Shown in pieces: positions 18,672 through 27,686 of a stretch of DNA of 64,000 bases. A model generated the notes under the pieces. It was not told where the DNA came from. It ran no database searches and worked only from the letters and a program-made list of their open reading frames with translations. Origin of the DNA: Ktedonobacter robiniae. GTDB lineage: Bacteria > Chloroflexota > Ktedonobacteria > Ktedonobacterales > Ktedonobacteraceae. Made by a program: the position numbers and the translations under genes. The DNA is taken from positions 1,054,001 to 1,118,000 of the forward strand of contig NZ_BNJG01000003.1 in the NCBI RefSeq assembly GCF_016587375.1. The letters run 5' to 3'. Position 1 is the first letter of the stretch. Each line of letters opens with the position of its first letter.

Positions 18672-20711
18672 ATGGACAATGAGCGGCCTGAGAAGCGGTA
18701 CAGTCAAACTGAGGTTGACGTGCATTCTCTTTCCAAGGCCAGGAGTGAAGAGGAGAACCCGCTGCTACGTGTCTTTCTCTTTGGCCCCTTTCGCGTGGAA
18801 TGGCTCACTCCATCACAAGACTCTCATGCTTGGGAGAGTCGCACCTCTGCACGCTCCCTTTTCAAGCTGCTTCTCTGTGCTCCAGGGCGACAAGCAACAA
18901 AAATCCAACTCGCTGGGATACTCTGGCCTGAGAGTGAAGAAGACAAAGCTCGTGAGTCCTTGCGTTCCGCATCAAAGACCCTGGGAAAGGTCCTCACCAC
19001 GATCACTGGGGAAAAATTGTTCGATACCTCACAGCGAGATCGCTTAAAACTAGCTGATCAGTCGCGCCTCTGGGTCGATGTCGATGCGTTCGAACAATAC
19101 GTTATTCAAGCAGGACAATATGAGAACCCGAAGGATGCAGTCGCTCTCTGGCAAGAAGCCAAAGACCTTCTTGGCGGCACGTTTCTGGTGGAGGATCGTC
19201 ATCAGGAATGGGTGACGCATACCTGGGTCAAAGCTCGCAGACAAGGCTTGCTCAAAGACCGTCGCAAAATGATTCGTTCGCTGGCAGATGCGTATATTGA
19301 AATAGGACAACTCTCTGCTGCCGAAGACCTTCTCTCGAACCATCTTCTCCGCTTCCCAACGGATCAAGATGCGCTCCTCCGCCTGCTTGTTCTTCTGGTG
19401 CAGCAAGGATGCCCTGATGAAGCGCTTATGTATTATGAGAAACTGCAACGCTTGCTTTCAGCAAGTGGTAAATCTCTCTCCACTCATATCACGGCCTTTG
19501 TAGGCCAGCTTCGAGAATCACTGAAGGGTGGTGGCGAATATACAGCCCAAGCATTATTACATACAAGCACTTTTTCTTTTTCCCCAATTGGGTTGAGCGC
19601 TTTGAAAAAGGGAGATGAATTAGATGAACAGAATGTGAACAAACTGCGCCGACAACTGCTCGCTCAATTAGGAAGAGGCACCGCAGGGGCATTCATTAGT
19701 TCAATAGGGCCTTGGACGGATGGAGAGCTTATAGAGCGATTTGCCAAAGCAGTTCAAAAACCATCAAGCATTGAACAAGCATTTATTACCCATTTAGAGA
19801 CGACTACAAAAAATAATCGTAAGCGCTTTGTTCTCTCGAAGAACTCAACTGAAGATATTCACTCGCTGTATCGAGATGCCTCTGCACATCTCCTGACTCT
19901 TATGCACCTGCTTGAAGAAACACCCGCGATGCGTTTACAATTGTATTCTCTTACAGGGGAAACATCACAGCTTCTTGGAGATATTTGCTTCTTTCAGGGG
20001 CAAAATGAGGCTGCTTATGGCTATTATGAAACTGCTTTAGCATCAGCACAACAAGCACAAAACGATGTTTTACAAGCGGTCATTTTAGGAAGAAGAAGTT
20101 TCCTTCCACTCTACACAGGAAATGCTTCCCTCGCACTCTCTTTCTTACAACAAGCACATTCTCTAGCAACTTCTAGGGGTTCCAATATTATTCGGGCCTG
20201 GTTAATGGTAGTTGAAGCTGAGGTACATGCAAGCCTTCGTAATGCTCATGCATGCCAAAAAGCTTTGCAACAATCGGAACACCTGCTTCGACAGCCTGAA
20301 ACAGGCATGGCAACCTGTGCATTTTCCATAGAAGCTTCGTATGCTCCATTCAATTTGTCTCGACTACAAGGATATATCGGAGCTTGTTATCTCCGTCTTG
20401 GCCTTTTCCAACAAGCTGAGTCCCATCTCCAAGCAAACCTTAAAGCAATACCTGCATCTTCATTACATAGAAAATCAATTGCATACGTTGATCTTGCACA
20501 AGCATACGGCCTCCAAGGAGAAGTAGAGGCAATGTCTATTTATGCGACCCAAGCCATACAGGCCCTTGAGCAAACACAATCCCCGAGGGTTATCCAAAGG
20601 CTTTACGCACTTCGACAGCAATTGCAACCCTGGCACAATACCAGTTATGTGAAACAGCTTGACGAATATTTTACTGATGTTCCCTCATTCTTTCAGCAAA
20701 AATTGATGTGA
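18672..20711 (+). CDS. BTAD/SARP-like transcriptional regulator
   Basis: 679 residues from ATG 18672 (AGGAG upstream); in-frame ATGs at 18525 and 18639 are possible. Residues about 30-110 are an OmpR-like winged helix starting RVFLFGPFRVEWL. A BTAD region follows (VDVDAFEQYV to RLLVLLVQQGCPDEALMYYEKLQRLL). The C-terminal 350 residues are TPR-like helical repeats with no NTPase motif. SARP/BTAD proteins bind direct repeats and activate antibiotic or peptide gene clusters. Paralogues lie at 39172-41220 (intact) and 27150-27555 (decayed). The repeat array just upstream suggests autoregulation. Confidence 0.85.
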   Translation: MDNERPEKRYSQTEVDVHSLSKARSEEENPLLRVFLFGPFRVEWLTPSQDSHAWESRTSARSLFKLLLCAPGRQATKIQLAGILWPESEEDKARESLRSASKTLGKVLTTITGEKLFDTSQRDRLKLADQSRLWVDVDAFEQYVIQAGQYENPKDAVALWQEAKDLLGGTFLVEDRHQEWVTHTWVKARRQGLLKDRRKMIRSLADAYIEIGQLSAAEDLLSNHLLRFPTDQDALLRLLVLLVQQGCPDEALMYYEKLQRLLSASGKSLSTHITAFVGQLRESLKGGGEYTAQALLHTSTFSFSPIGLSALKKGDELDEQNVNKLRRQLLAQLGRGTAGAFISSIGPWTDGELIERFAKAVQKPSSIEQAFITHLETTTKNNRKRFVLSKNSTEDIHSLYRDASAHLLTLMHLLEETPAMRLQLYSLTGETSQLLGDICFFQGQNEAAYGYYETALASAQQAQNDVLQAVILGRRSFLPLYTGNASLALSFLQQAHSLATSRGSNIIRAWLMVVEAEVHASLRNAHACQKALQQSEHLLRQPETGMATCAFSIEASYAPFNLSRLQGYIGACYLRLGLFQQAESHLQANLKAIPASSLHRKSIAYVDLAQAYGLQGEVEAMSIYATQAIQALEQTQSPRVIQRLYALRQQLQPWHNTSYVKQLDEYFTDVPSFFQQKLM

Positions 20712-20760
20712 TATACTGCACGAAGGTAGCGAAACGCCTATTGAGGGAGCGCATCATCTT

Positions 20761-21273
20761 ATGAAGAAGGTTCTCTATATTCTTACCTGTGCTAGCTCTT
20801 CAGCCCCGCTTGTCTATGATCTTATTCCGAAAGCGCAAGATGAATGGGATGTTTGTGTCATTCTGACTCCGCAAGCCAGAAAATTTGTTGATACTCCACT
20901 TTTGGAAAAAATGACGGGGCATCCAGTCAGAAGCGAATACAAACGCCCCGAAGAACCAGATGTGCTGCCGCGCGCTGATGCGATTCTTGTTTTTCCTGCC
21001 ACCTTTAACACGATCAATAAATGGGCTTTAGGTATTAGTGATACATTGGCTCTTGGATTACTTGCTGAATATACTGGACTCAAAAAGCCTATTCTCGCGG
21101 TCCCCTGTTTCAAAACTGGCGGTGGACTTGATACCAATCCAGCCTTTCGGAGAAGTATCCGTCTGCTCAGGCGAGCAGGAGTTCAGGTTCTCTATGAGCC
21201 GGATATCTATCCACCTAAGAACCAAATACCGCCTTCTGTTCTGCTGCAAACGCTACATACTCTTCCGCGTTAA
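20761..21273 (+). CDS. Flavoprotein (PPC decarboxylase/HFCD-like)
   Basis: 170 residues. KVLYILTCASSSAPLVYDLI, VCVILTPQARKFVD, ADAILVFPATFNTINKWALGIS and ILAVPCF fit the flavoprotein fold of phosphopantothenoylcysteine decarboxylase and of the HFCD enzymes that decarboxylate C-terminal Cys in RiPPs such as epidermin (EpiD). The usual active-site His early in the chain is not obvious, so activity is uncertain. It follows the BTAD regulator by 49 bases and may be cotranscribed with it. Confidence 0.7.
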   Translation: MKKVLYILTCASSSAPLVYDLIPKAQDEWDVCVILTPQARKFVDTPLLEKMTGHPVRSEYKRPEEPDVLPRADAILVFPATFNTINKWALGISDTLALGLLAEYTGLKKPILAVPCFKTGGGLDTNPAFRRSIRLLRRAGVQVLYEPDIYPPKNQIPPSVLLQTLHTLPR

Positions 21274-21377
21274 ATGATGCCGACTAATATGCTTTACCAA
21301 TCTCTTCATGAACGTTGGGCACATGAAGAATGTGTAAACAGAATCAAGCAAATTCTTCCTTGACGAGAAAAGAAGCA

Positions 21378-22331
21378 TTACTTGTTAAAGGGGTCGAAAC
21401 TGTTAGGTTCTTGTCGCTCGCTATAGATAGTCCAATCTACTTTTGTATAGGCGAGACGGAGGCCCAATCTCTCCATATTCCGCTGACTGATCGTTCCAAC
21501 GCCAGCTTGCCCTACGACAAGCTGGCACCCTTGACTCGCTGCCTTCTCAATTCTCACCTGGAGGAGTGCCTTATGGCACCCATATCCACGAAACGATGGT
21601 AAGGTAGCTGCGAGCCCGAGGTAGCCAATCTGTTGCGTAACCGAAAGAACCGCGATGGCAGCAACTCTCTTTTCAATGAATGCAAAGAAGCACTGGTTGC
21701 TTGATATATCGATAAGAGTACGAATACTATCGCGGACATAATTGTTCGCACTTGTCTTCGAAACTCCAAAACTCGTGAAATAGACATCAGCGAAGAGGTC
21801 CTTTTCTTCTGGCTCAACAGCACGAATGTCTATATGTGGGAAACGCGCTGTCTCTGTACCTGGAAGACCATATAGCACATTATAAAATCCTGATTGATAC
21901 AATCCTCGTTTCGCAAAATGCCAGAGCAGTGAAGGCGAGGTAAGAAGAGGAATAATTTCAAAGCTGCAAACAGCATCGTAGCTGCGATACCAATCAAGAA
22001 TAGCATCCAGATAAGGAAGATCATTTTTACTGATGTGATGCACACGATTAAATGCAGCACTATTCGCTCGTTGAGCGAGGAAGGCATGGGCCTTGCCAAA
22101 GGAACGAATAAACACTCCATAGGGATTACCAGGCAGCAACGACAACATTCTTTGCTTCTCCGCAGAAAAAAAAGTAATACTGTTTTCTAATTGAGCGGCC
22201 AATGCTGGCGTCACTGCCGGGATGGTTTTATCTATGATCACAACCTCCCATCGCAGGCTATTGTTTCTTTTGTTTGTCCTAGAGCAGCAGGCTTCAGCAT
22301 CCAGAAGTATTTTACTTGGTCTTCCTGGCAA
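21378..22331 (-). CDS. GNAT-family N-acetyltransferase
   Basis: Up to 317 residues from a TTG at 22331; a GTG at 22241 (287 residues) follows GGGAGG closely and is an alternative. The C-terminal part shows the GNAT core: FFAFIEKRVAAIAVLSV, LAATLPSFRGYGCHKALLQVRIEKA and a terminal MERLGLRLAYTKVDW. The N-terminal half is not recognised. It converges with the flavoprotein gene. The acceptor is unknown. Confidence 0.7.
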   Translation of the reverse strand: MPGRPSKILLDAEACCSRTNKRNNSLRWEVVIIDKTIPAVTPALAAQLENSITFFSAEKQRMLSLLPGNPYGVFIRSFGKAHAFLAQRANSAAFNRVHHISKNDLPYLDAILDWYRSYDAVCSFEIIPLLTSPSLLWHFAKRGLYQSGFYNVLYGLPGTETARFPHIDIRAVEPEEKDLFADVYFTSFGVSKTSANNYVRDSIRTLIDISSNQCFFAFIEKRVAAIAVLSVTQQIGYLGLAATLPSFRGYGCHKALLQVRIEKAASQGCQLVVGQAGVGTISQRNMERLGLRLAYTKVDWTIYSERQEPNSFDPFNK

Positions 22332-22522
22332 TTAAGGACCTTCGCAAGTTGCTTGATTGTGCAATGCGGCCTTTCAAATTCAGCCAGGAGGAAATGTTGA
22401 CCGAATTTCTCAGTATTGTATCACCAAACGAGCGTAGAGAGCTATAGGGGGCTTCTTTATTTAATAGCGTCTCAACGGTATCTAAGTGTTCAGGTGAGAA
22501 GCAAGGTCTCAGCAAGTGAACG

Positions 22523-22580
22523 GACTCTTTCATCGCAACAAAATGTTTTCGCGAAAACATTTTGTTGCGATGAAAGAGTC
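22523..22580. repeat. 58-bp perfect palindrome
   Basis: Each arm is 29 bp with no spacer and no mismatch; the centre is TTCGCGAA. The inner 24 bp (22540-22563) is also the core of the palindrome at 23716-23767; the outer arms differ between them. It lies beyond the 3' end of the two-gene cassette 22603-23605. No T-run after it argues against a simple terminator. Confidence 0.9.
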
Positions 22581-22602
22581 TCGCTCTTGAAAAGTGCGCA
22601 TG

Positions 22603-22794
22603 TTATGAACGCAGAGACACTCCCACAAGAACCATCAGCCAAATGAGCGCAGCCAGACTTGCAATAGCAAAGGTGGTCACACTCCAACCAAGGAAGATAC
22701 TGACAATGACGACTGCTCCTACGCTACTCATCACCCATGCAGCAAGTAGCGTCCACTGCCACCACAAAGGCCGCCTGTGCAGATAGCGCAGCAT
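22603..22794 (-). CDS. Small two-helix membrane protein
   Basis: 63 residues from ATG 22794. Two hydrophobic segments (LLAAWVMSSVGAVVIVSIFL and FAIASLAALIWLMVLVGVS) follow a basic N-terminus (MLRYLHRRP), so both termini are probably cytoplasmic. A TTG at 22890 would add 32 residues overlapping the upstream gene. It begins 25 bases after the stop of the 261-residue gene. It is unrecognised; with the upstream gene it makes a two-gene unit between two palindromes. Confidence 0.6.
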   Translation of the reverse strand: MLRYLHRRPLWWQWTLLAAWVMSSVGAVVIVSIFLGWSVTTFAIASLAALIWLMVLVGVSLRS

Positions 22795-22819
22795 AACCGG
22801 TGCATCTCTTGCCGTCTTC

Positions 22820-23605
22820 CTACGAACGTCGAAAGGAGCTACTTTCTTGATCGAAGCGACCTTGAGGAATATAGACGTTATAGGCCTCAAGATAGGTCAT
22901 AAGGTGAGTCTTAAACGCCTGTTTTCGCTCTTCCGTATGCATGCCAAAAGCTTCAAGCGTTCCATCTAATCCCTGATCTAAAAGTTCATCTCCTGTCAGA
23001 GCATCTCCTGTGCGTTCATCCTGCTCTTTATCGCGATGAGCACACTGTTGTATCGCACGCTTCCAGGCAGGAGGAAGTTCATTCTTGCTCGTTAACTTTG
23101 CACCGTGCAAATAGCCCTCTTGATACGGTGCCTCAATCGTCTTCACAATGAGAGAAATTTCTTGCGTGAACGAGGCTTGTCGCTCAGGATCTTTCACATA
23201 CTGCGAGGCATACATCATCGCTGCATCTTCGAGTTCACCTGGAGAGAGTAGAGCATATCTTTGCCGATCTTTCAACCCATGACTGTTTCCTTCAGCAAAG
23301 GCACTATTCCCTACATGGATCAGAGGATCAATGGCTTCTCGCACACGACCATTCGCATGTGAGGCATCAACAGAGCCTGGAGGAGGATAAGAGGCGCCAG
23401 CGCTTCCTGCTGTCCCTGGTACACCTGGATTCTCGTGATTCGCCAAGATGAGGACCACCCTTTCTATGGTAGGAGGAAGGTGAAGAAGGATGAAGACCAT
23501 CTGTAATGGCGTGTGGTACTGTTCATAACGACGCTCTCTCCAACGTCGCCATGCGTGTGGGCCATGTCGTCCATAACAGTGGGCGTCATCTGCATGCATA
23601 TCCAT
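22820..23605 (-). CDS. Hypothetical protein of palindrome-flanked cassette
   Basis: 261 residues; AAGGATG precedes the ATG. His-rich N-terminus, then a short hydrophobic stretch (QMVFILLHLPPTIERVVLILA), a Gly/Pro-rich linker (about 60-80), and a helical hydrophilic C-terminal half (ELEDAAMMYASQYVKD, then HTEERKQAFKTHLMTYLEAY). No family or catalytic motif recognised. Paired with a small membrane protein. Confidence 0.6.
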   Translation of the reverse strand: MDMHADDAHCYGRHGPHAWRRWRERRYEQYHTPLQMVFILLHLPPTIERVVLILANHENPGVPGTAGSAGASYPPPGSVDASHANGRVREAIDPLIHVGNSAFAEGNSHGLKDRQRYALLSPGELEDAAMMYASQYVKDPERQASFTQEISLIVKTIEAPYQEGYLHGAKLTSKNELPPAWKRAIQQCAHRDKEQDERTGDALTGDELLDQGLDGTLEAFGMHTEERKQAFKTHLMTYLEAYNVYIPQGRFDQESSSFRRS

Positions 23606-23715
23606 TAATACATCCTTGCACAGGATACAACCTACAGGAAAAACCTAAGCAGTGAGAGGCACACTACTAAGTTTAAGAACATAATAGGTGCAAGTCAACG
23701 TAATTATGTTCTAAA

Positions 23716-23767
23716 CAAAGAATCTCTGCAAAAATGTTTTCGCGAAAACATTTTTGCAGAGATTCTT
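23716..23767. repeat. 52-bp perfect palindrome
   Basis: Arms of 26 bp, no spacer, no mismatch. It shares the 24-bp core AAAATGTTTTCGCGAAAACA (first 20 shown) with 22523-22580. It lies about 110 bp upstream of the first gene of the 22603-23605 cassette. Confidence 0.9.
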
Positions 23768-24005
23768 TCCTTCAAGTGATATAAGGCTGAAATCGAATAA
23801 TAGACAGAAGGTGAGGGATATGGTAAACTTGGTCGATAGTTGGAGTATTGCTGTGAAGGTTCTAGATCCCTCTTTATACCAATGCAATATCCCTGATGCG
23901 CAGAGCGAGGAGCCTTCTGTGTCGTCGCAAACCTTCTTGGCTCTACGCATCGCTCTCATAAGAGAGAGTTTTCATGCTATTACCATTTGTCGCCAGTACA
24001 ACAAA

Positions 24006-24029
24006 AAGTGTCTGTAGCTACAGACACTT
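24006..24029. repeat. 24-bp perfect palindrome, left copy
   Basis: AAGTGTCTGTAGCTACAGAC and the four bases after it form a perfect 12+12 palindrome. The central 16 bases TGTCTGTAGCTACAGA recur at 26917-26932. It is 37 bp beyond the 3' end of the HEPN gene pair. Confidence 0.85.
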
Positions 24030-24065
24030 CGCAAAATTTCAATCTCTTGATGAACCGATTCCGAG

Positions 24066-25493
24066 CTACAACCTCACTTCCCCTCGTTCAAAGGCACAGA
24101 TTTGCTCTGCTAATAGCCTAAGCAAGAGAAGACTCTGTACAGATAAATGAGGCTCTCCATACTCTACTTCTCGACCATGTAGAATAATATTTCGATCTCC
24201 ACCTAATTTTTGCTGAATCAATGCCGCCACGCCATCTAAGATTGGATGTGTTGCCCATTTTGATGTACGAATTAATCCACCTAAACCTGTTATCTCGTCA
24301 GAACGATTGGGTTTACCATTTTGCTTCAATTTAAACTGGCCATTTTCATCTCGACGATACAATTTGTTTTCTTGCTCTCCAACATCACCTTTGAGTATCA
24401 AAGCATCCCCTATCATCCCCTCCACTTGAGCTAAAAGTATGGGAATAGAAAGCAAGTATCGCTTCTCCTGATGAACTGCAAACGCCTCACGAATGACTGA
24501 CAAGCGCCTTCGTAACACCTGCGACTCCTCCACCAGCCCAATAAACACTTTCATAAACCGCTCGTCATTCGTTTTTTCTATAAGCTTATTTGTGATTTCT
24601 TCTTCCCGTGTTCCATCCGGGTAAGAAGCAAATTCAAGTAACTCAGCATTAGTAAGAAGGCGACTCATGAAACCATAACGAGTTACCTTAAAAGTGGCTT
24701 GAGCCTGCTCTATAAGGTCTTCACTAGCTCCTTCTTGTAGGCTTAAGACCTCTGATTCTTCTATTTCTCCTAATTCTACAGCAACTTCATTTAGATCAGG
24801 CAGAGCCTGAAAGAAAGCTGTTGATTGTAAAATATGAGGAGACAAACGCTCCAACCAGTTAAGCTGTGGCTGTATTATATTGGTAATCAAATTTGCACTT
24901 TTGAGGCTTTGTTCGAAAAACTGAAGAGTTTCTTGGGACTGTCGAAACAAGGCGGAATAGCTCTCGCTCATACTCCCAATATGTGAGATAGCAGACATAA
25001 AACCAGGAGATGGCATGAATAAATTGTTTATTCTCGATACCGACGCTACAATGCTGTTAATGCCCAAAACAGACGCTGCCAAATTATTATACGAATCCGC
25101 AGCGCTCTGAATGCTTGTCCGTAGTGGGCGAATATGGGCATCATAGTAGTGAAGCAATGCAACTTTCACAGATTCTAGAGTTGCATCATCTGATAGCCTT
25201 TCCTCGTGCTGTAGCTCCTCCTGTTCATTCCACCACTTAACAGCAACGATCTGAAGTTGTTCATCTGGCCAGGCAGAGATAGTCTCTGGTGAAAGTGCTG
25301 GCTCCAGAAGATGATTCTGGATCAGTTGAACTACAAAAGCGCGAGGCGGGAGACTGTGTACGTGCTCATCGCTCAACCAAGCATAGTCGTTTCCTATAAG
25401 CACCAGCAACACAAAAGTGCCATAAGAATCAATAGCAAAGGAAATAGTTCTCTCATCTTCTGGAAAAAATGAAGCTGTTGATGTAGTCGTCAT
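24066..25493 (-). CDS. HEPN-like protein, candidate defence RNase
   Basis: 475 residues; GAGG precedes the ATG. The N-terminal part is unrecognised and the middle is strongly helical (about 110-270). The C-terminal about 110 residues (LLSIPILLAQVEGMIGDALI to the end) look like a HEPN fold with the signature RNIILHG at about 434-440, i.e. R-N-x3-H. HEPN domains are metal-independent RNases in toxin-antitoxin and abortive-infection systems. The adjacent gene carries a second HEPN-like motif. The region is AT-rich relative to its neighbours, suggesting acquisition. Function is inferred. Confidence 0.6.
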   Translation of the reverse strand: MTTTSTASFFPEDERTISFAIDSYGTFVLLVLIGNDYAWLSDEHVHSLPPRAFVVQLIQNHLLEPALSPETISAWPDEQLQIVAVKWWNEQEELQHEERLSDDATLESVKVALLHYYDAHIRPLRTSIQSAADSYNNLAASVLGINSIVASVSRINNLFMPSPGFMSAISHIGSMSESYSALFRQSQETLQFFEQSLKSANLITNIIQPQLNWLERLSPHILQSTAFFQALPDLNEVAVELGEIEESEVLSLQEGASEDLIEQAQATFKVTRYGFMSRLLTNAELLEFASYPDGTREEEITNKLIEKTNDERFMKVFIGLVEESQVLRRRLSVIREAFAVHQEKRYLLSIPILLAQVEGMIGDALILKGDVGEQENKLYRRDENGQFKLKQNGKPNRSDEITGLGGLIRTSKWATHPILDGVAALIQQKLGGDRNIILHGREVEYGEPHLSVQSLLLLRLLAEQICAFERGEVRL

Positions 25494-25627
25494 AATTTAA
25501 TGCCTCTACTTAATTTTTACATGCTGTTTGGCAATACTTTGATCAAAGGAGAACCAAAAATGGAGCAAAGAGCTTCGCTCTGAGCCTCCCTTTCGCTCTC
25601 CATACAGGGAAGAGTAATCAATGAAAG

Positions 25628-26668
25628 TTATGGAGCAACTTCTGCTTGGTCGAGTAATCGCATCGTCAAGCTACTCAAACACAGGTATTCGTACGCTTGT
25701 TGTGAGTCATGTATTTTTGCATTCGAGGTATGACTTTTTTCATTCCTAAACATGTCTATAGCCATTGTTAAAAATTTTACAGCGGAGTTAAAATCGTTAT
25801 CAACGTTTGGTGCTGCTGCACCTTTAATATGAATTTTGCCCTTTCCAAAGGCTTCTGCACCTTTCTCATATCCAGTTAGAGTCCTTAATTTGTCTCGCAC
25901 TACTTTAAAGCTTTTTTCAACAGCTTCAGCGTAAGCTCCAGATTCAACTAAGTTTTGGCACTTGTTTTGTATTTCTGGGTGTAAAAGGAGTAAATTGGCA
26001 TCTAGCAGCTTAGAGCCAGAAATGGTTGAAGCATAGGCTTGAAATTTGGGTAAGTTGACAAAACGCTCTACCAATTTTAAGCTTTTTCGAGCACTGGTAA
26101 CAGCAGTCTCAGCTTGAAGAGCAAGAGCTTCATAGTAAATAATTACAGGAGTTATTATTCCCTGAGACACTGCCTCCATATCTCTTGTTATTAGATTTTG
26201 GGGCTTAAGACTTTTTATAAAAAGCTCTATCGGCTCAATCTTTTTTAGCTCTGATAGGACAAGTTGCGAACTGGAAGTTGGAGTAGCGGTTGCAAATAAT
26301 TCTATTTGTGTTTGAAAGTCTTCAACATCATTTACCAACTCTCTAACTTTCTTTTCGAACTCATCTACATTGAAATTATCTCCAACTAATTGCCTTAATT
26401 TGGTTTTTACCTCTTTAGAGCTTCTCTCTCTCCATTCCGGTGAGAAAGTATATATCCCTCCCCATTCTATGCTAAACCTCTCATCTCTTGGTGGCTTACT
26501 AAAATTTCCGTAATAAAGTTTGCTATGATAGCCAAACCAAGATCCACTCCAAGAATCCTTAATCATCTCGCACGCCAGCATCATTTTTTCTCTATTGATA
26601 GCAATTTCTTCAATCAACGCAGAGTGATTGTTCTTGAAATCAGCTATGATTTCTTCTAATTGAAGCAT
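25628..26668 (-). CDS. TIGR02391 (Ymh-like) HEPN-type protein
   Basis: 346 residues; GGAAAGG precedes the ATG. The last about 117 residues match the TIGR02391/Ymh pattern: LHPEIQNKCQNLVESGAYAE, then VRDKLRTLTG and MFRNEKSH (R308, H313), an R-x4-H HEPN motif. The first 230 residues are helical and hydrophilic, with no known fold. Such proteins occur in defence islands and prophages. It is followed after 134 bases by the second HEPN-like gene in the same direction, so they are probably one operon. Confidence 0.65.
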   Translation of the reverse strand: MLQLEEIIADFKNNHSALIEEIAINREKMMLACEMIKDSWSGSWFGYHSKLYYGNFSKPPRDERFSIEWGGIYTFSPEWRERSSKEVKTKLRQLVGDNFNVDEFEKKVRELVNDVEDFQTQIELFATATPTSSSQLVLSELKKIEPIELFIKSLKPQNLITRDMEAVSQGIITPVIIYYEALALQAETAVTSARKSLKLVERFVNLPKFQAYASTISGSKLLDANLLLLHPEIQNKCQNLVESGAYAEAVEKSFKVVRDKLRTLTGYEKGAEAFGKGKIHIKGAAAPNVDNDFNSAVKFLTMAIDMFRNEKSHTSNAKIHDSQQAYEYLCLSSLTMRLLDQAEVAP

Positions 26669-27149
26669 ATTATTTGCCTTTCCAGCCTAGTCGAAGAGTT
26701 CCTTGGGGATAATAAGGGATTTAGAATTAGATTGATCATGCTTGTAATAATCATTTGCGCCTCTTCTCCTGTTTTCCAACCGGCAACCCTTTACAGAATG
26801 TCGAAGATTGCTAGTGTTAACTCTGTAAAAATTGACAGAATTAACACCACACCCACAAAAGACACATTACGAAACAATAGTTTTCGTCTTGATTCCCTCG
26901 ATGGCATACTTTAAACTGTCTGTAGCTACAGATAATTTGTTTTCGCTATGATGCACACTGCTCGCTTTGCTAACATCACTCTGCCCACCTAGTGGAGAAA
27001 TGCGAGGCAGTGCTAACGGGATACTACCCACCCCTACCCAGACATGCACCCGCCTGCTCTGGCGCACTATACGCTATGATCAGATAGCTGCCAGATGCAT
27101 GCCTGAGTAGGGTCCGTAATTAGCGTTTTTGGGTGGTAAGGGTAGCACC
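26669..27149. other. Gene-free AT-rich region, 480 bp
   Basis: No convincing gene. It contains a hairpin (GTGTTAACTCTGT 26814-26826 with ACAGAATTAACAC 26835-26847, 12 of 13 pairs, loop of 8) and the right copy of the 16-bp palindromic repeat. It presumably holds the promoter of the HEPN operon. Confidence 0.5.
26917..26932. repeat. 16-bp palindromic repeat, right copy
   Basis: TGTCTGTAGCTACAGA, identical to the core at 24009-24024. Together the two copies bracket the HEPN gene pair. Confidence 0.8.
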
Positions 27150-27555
27150 CAACATAGCGTAAATACCTCAAAGGCATCGATATCAACTCAGAGGCAAGAT
27201 TGATCGGCAAGTTTCAGCACATCTCGTTGTGAAGTATCAAGGAGCGTTTTCCCGTCGTCAGTTGAAGAACGCGTCTTAGTACTTTCGAAGCTGAACGGAA
27301 GGACTCTCGCGCCTTCTCTTCATCTGAGTCGGGCCAAAGGATACCTGCCAATTGTGATTTTGATGCCTGCCTATGAGGTGCGCATAAGAGAAGTTTGAAC
27401 AATTGACGCGCTGAGATACGACTATTCCATGCAAGGGGATAAACTGATGGGGTGAGCCATTCTACCTCAAAAGGCCCAAAGAGAAACACACGAATAGCAG
27501 GCATCGCCTGAAGCTGATCCTCTATGAAGCTCTTCTGATTCTTCTCGTCCTGCAC
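27150..27555 (-). pseudogene. Decayed BTAD regulator
   Basis: A GTG start at 27555 with GAGGAG upstream opens a reading frame (IRVFLFGPFEVEWLTPS, then LFKLLLCAP) 60-80% like the two intact paralogues' winged helix. After TTGK the frame shifts by one base; in the other frame LLDTSQRDVLKLADQS continues. A TGA then stands at 27188-27190 where the paralogues have Trp (TGG) of LWVDVDAF. Homology ends near 27150. Only an orphan winged helix of 113 residues could be made. The promoter and TGGGAC repeats upstream are intact. Confidence 0.8.
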
Positions 27556-27615
27556 TCTCTCTCTCCTCTGTTTTACGCAAAACCAGCCCCTTCTTCTACA
27601 ATCCTATCTAGAAGG

Positions 27616-27621
27616 ATTATA
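27616..27621 (-). promoter_or_regulatory. -10 element of decayed BTAD gene
   Basis: On the minus strand CATGCTATAATCC contains a consensus TATAAT. The paralogue at 41282-41287 has CATGTTATAATGC in the equivalent place, so the two promoters are homologous. Confidence 0.55.
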
Positions 27622-27669
27622 GCATGATTTTGTGCCTTTTATGAAAAAATGCCATACTATCCTGTCTCT

Positions 27670-27686
27670 GTCCCATTCCCGTCCCA
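27670..27686 (-). promoter_or_regulatory. Pair of 11-bp-spaced TGGGAC repeats
   Basis: GTCCCA at 27670 and 27681 on the plus strand (TGGGAC towards the BTAD pseudogene), exactly 11 bp apart. Followed on the plus strand by GATCTGCTATGC, also found near the arrays at 18492 and 41338. Confidence 0.65.

Larger units (their letters stand above)
23606..24065. other. 460-bp gene-free region with three inverted repeats
   Basis: No convincing gene. It holds an imperfect inverted repeat (AGAACATAAT near 23676 and its complement near 23705), the 52-bp palindrome (23716-23767) and the 24-bp palindrome (24006-24029). Short ORFs here have unnatural composition and no ribosome-binding sites. Confidence 0.6.

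Noticed and set aside
22523..22580. Rho-independent terminator
   Set aside because: Stem is far longer than usual, has no loop and no T-run, and its core recurs on the other side of the cassette.
23754..24017. 87-codon ORF starting in the 52-bp palindrome
   Set aside because: Its start is in the palindrome arm and the composition is not protein-like.
26660..26914. 84-codon plus-strand ORF before the BTAD remnant
   Set aside because: AT-rich, no ribosome-binding site, interrupted by a hairpin; likely non-coding.
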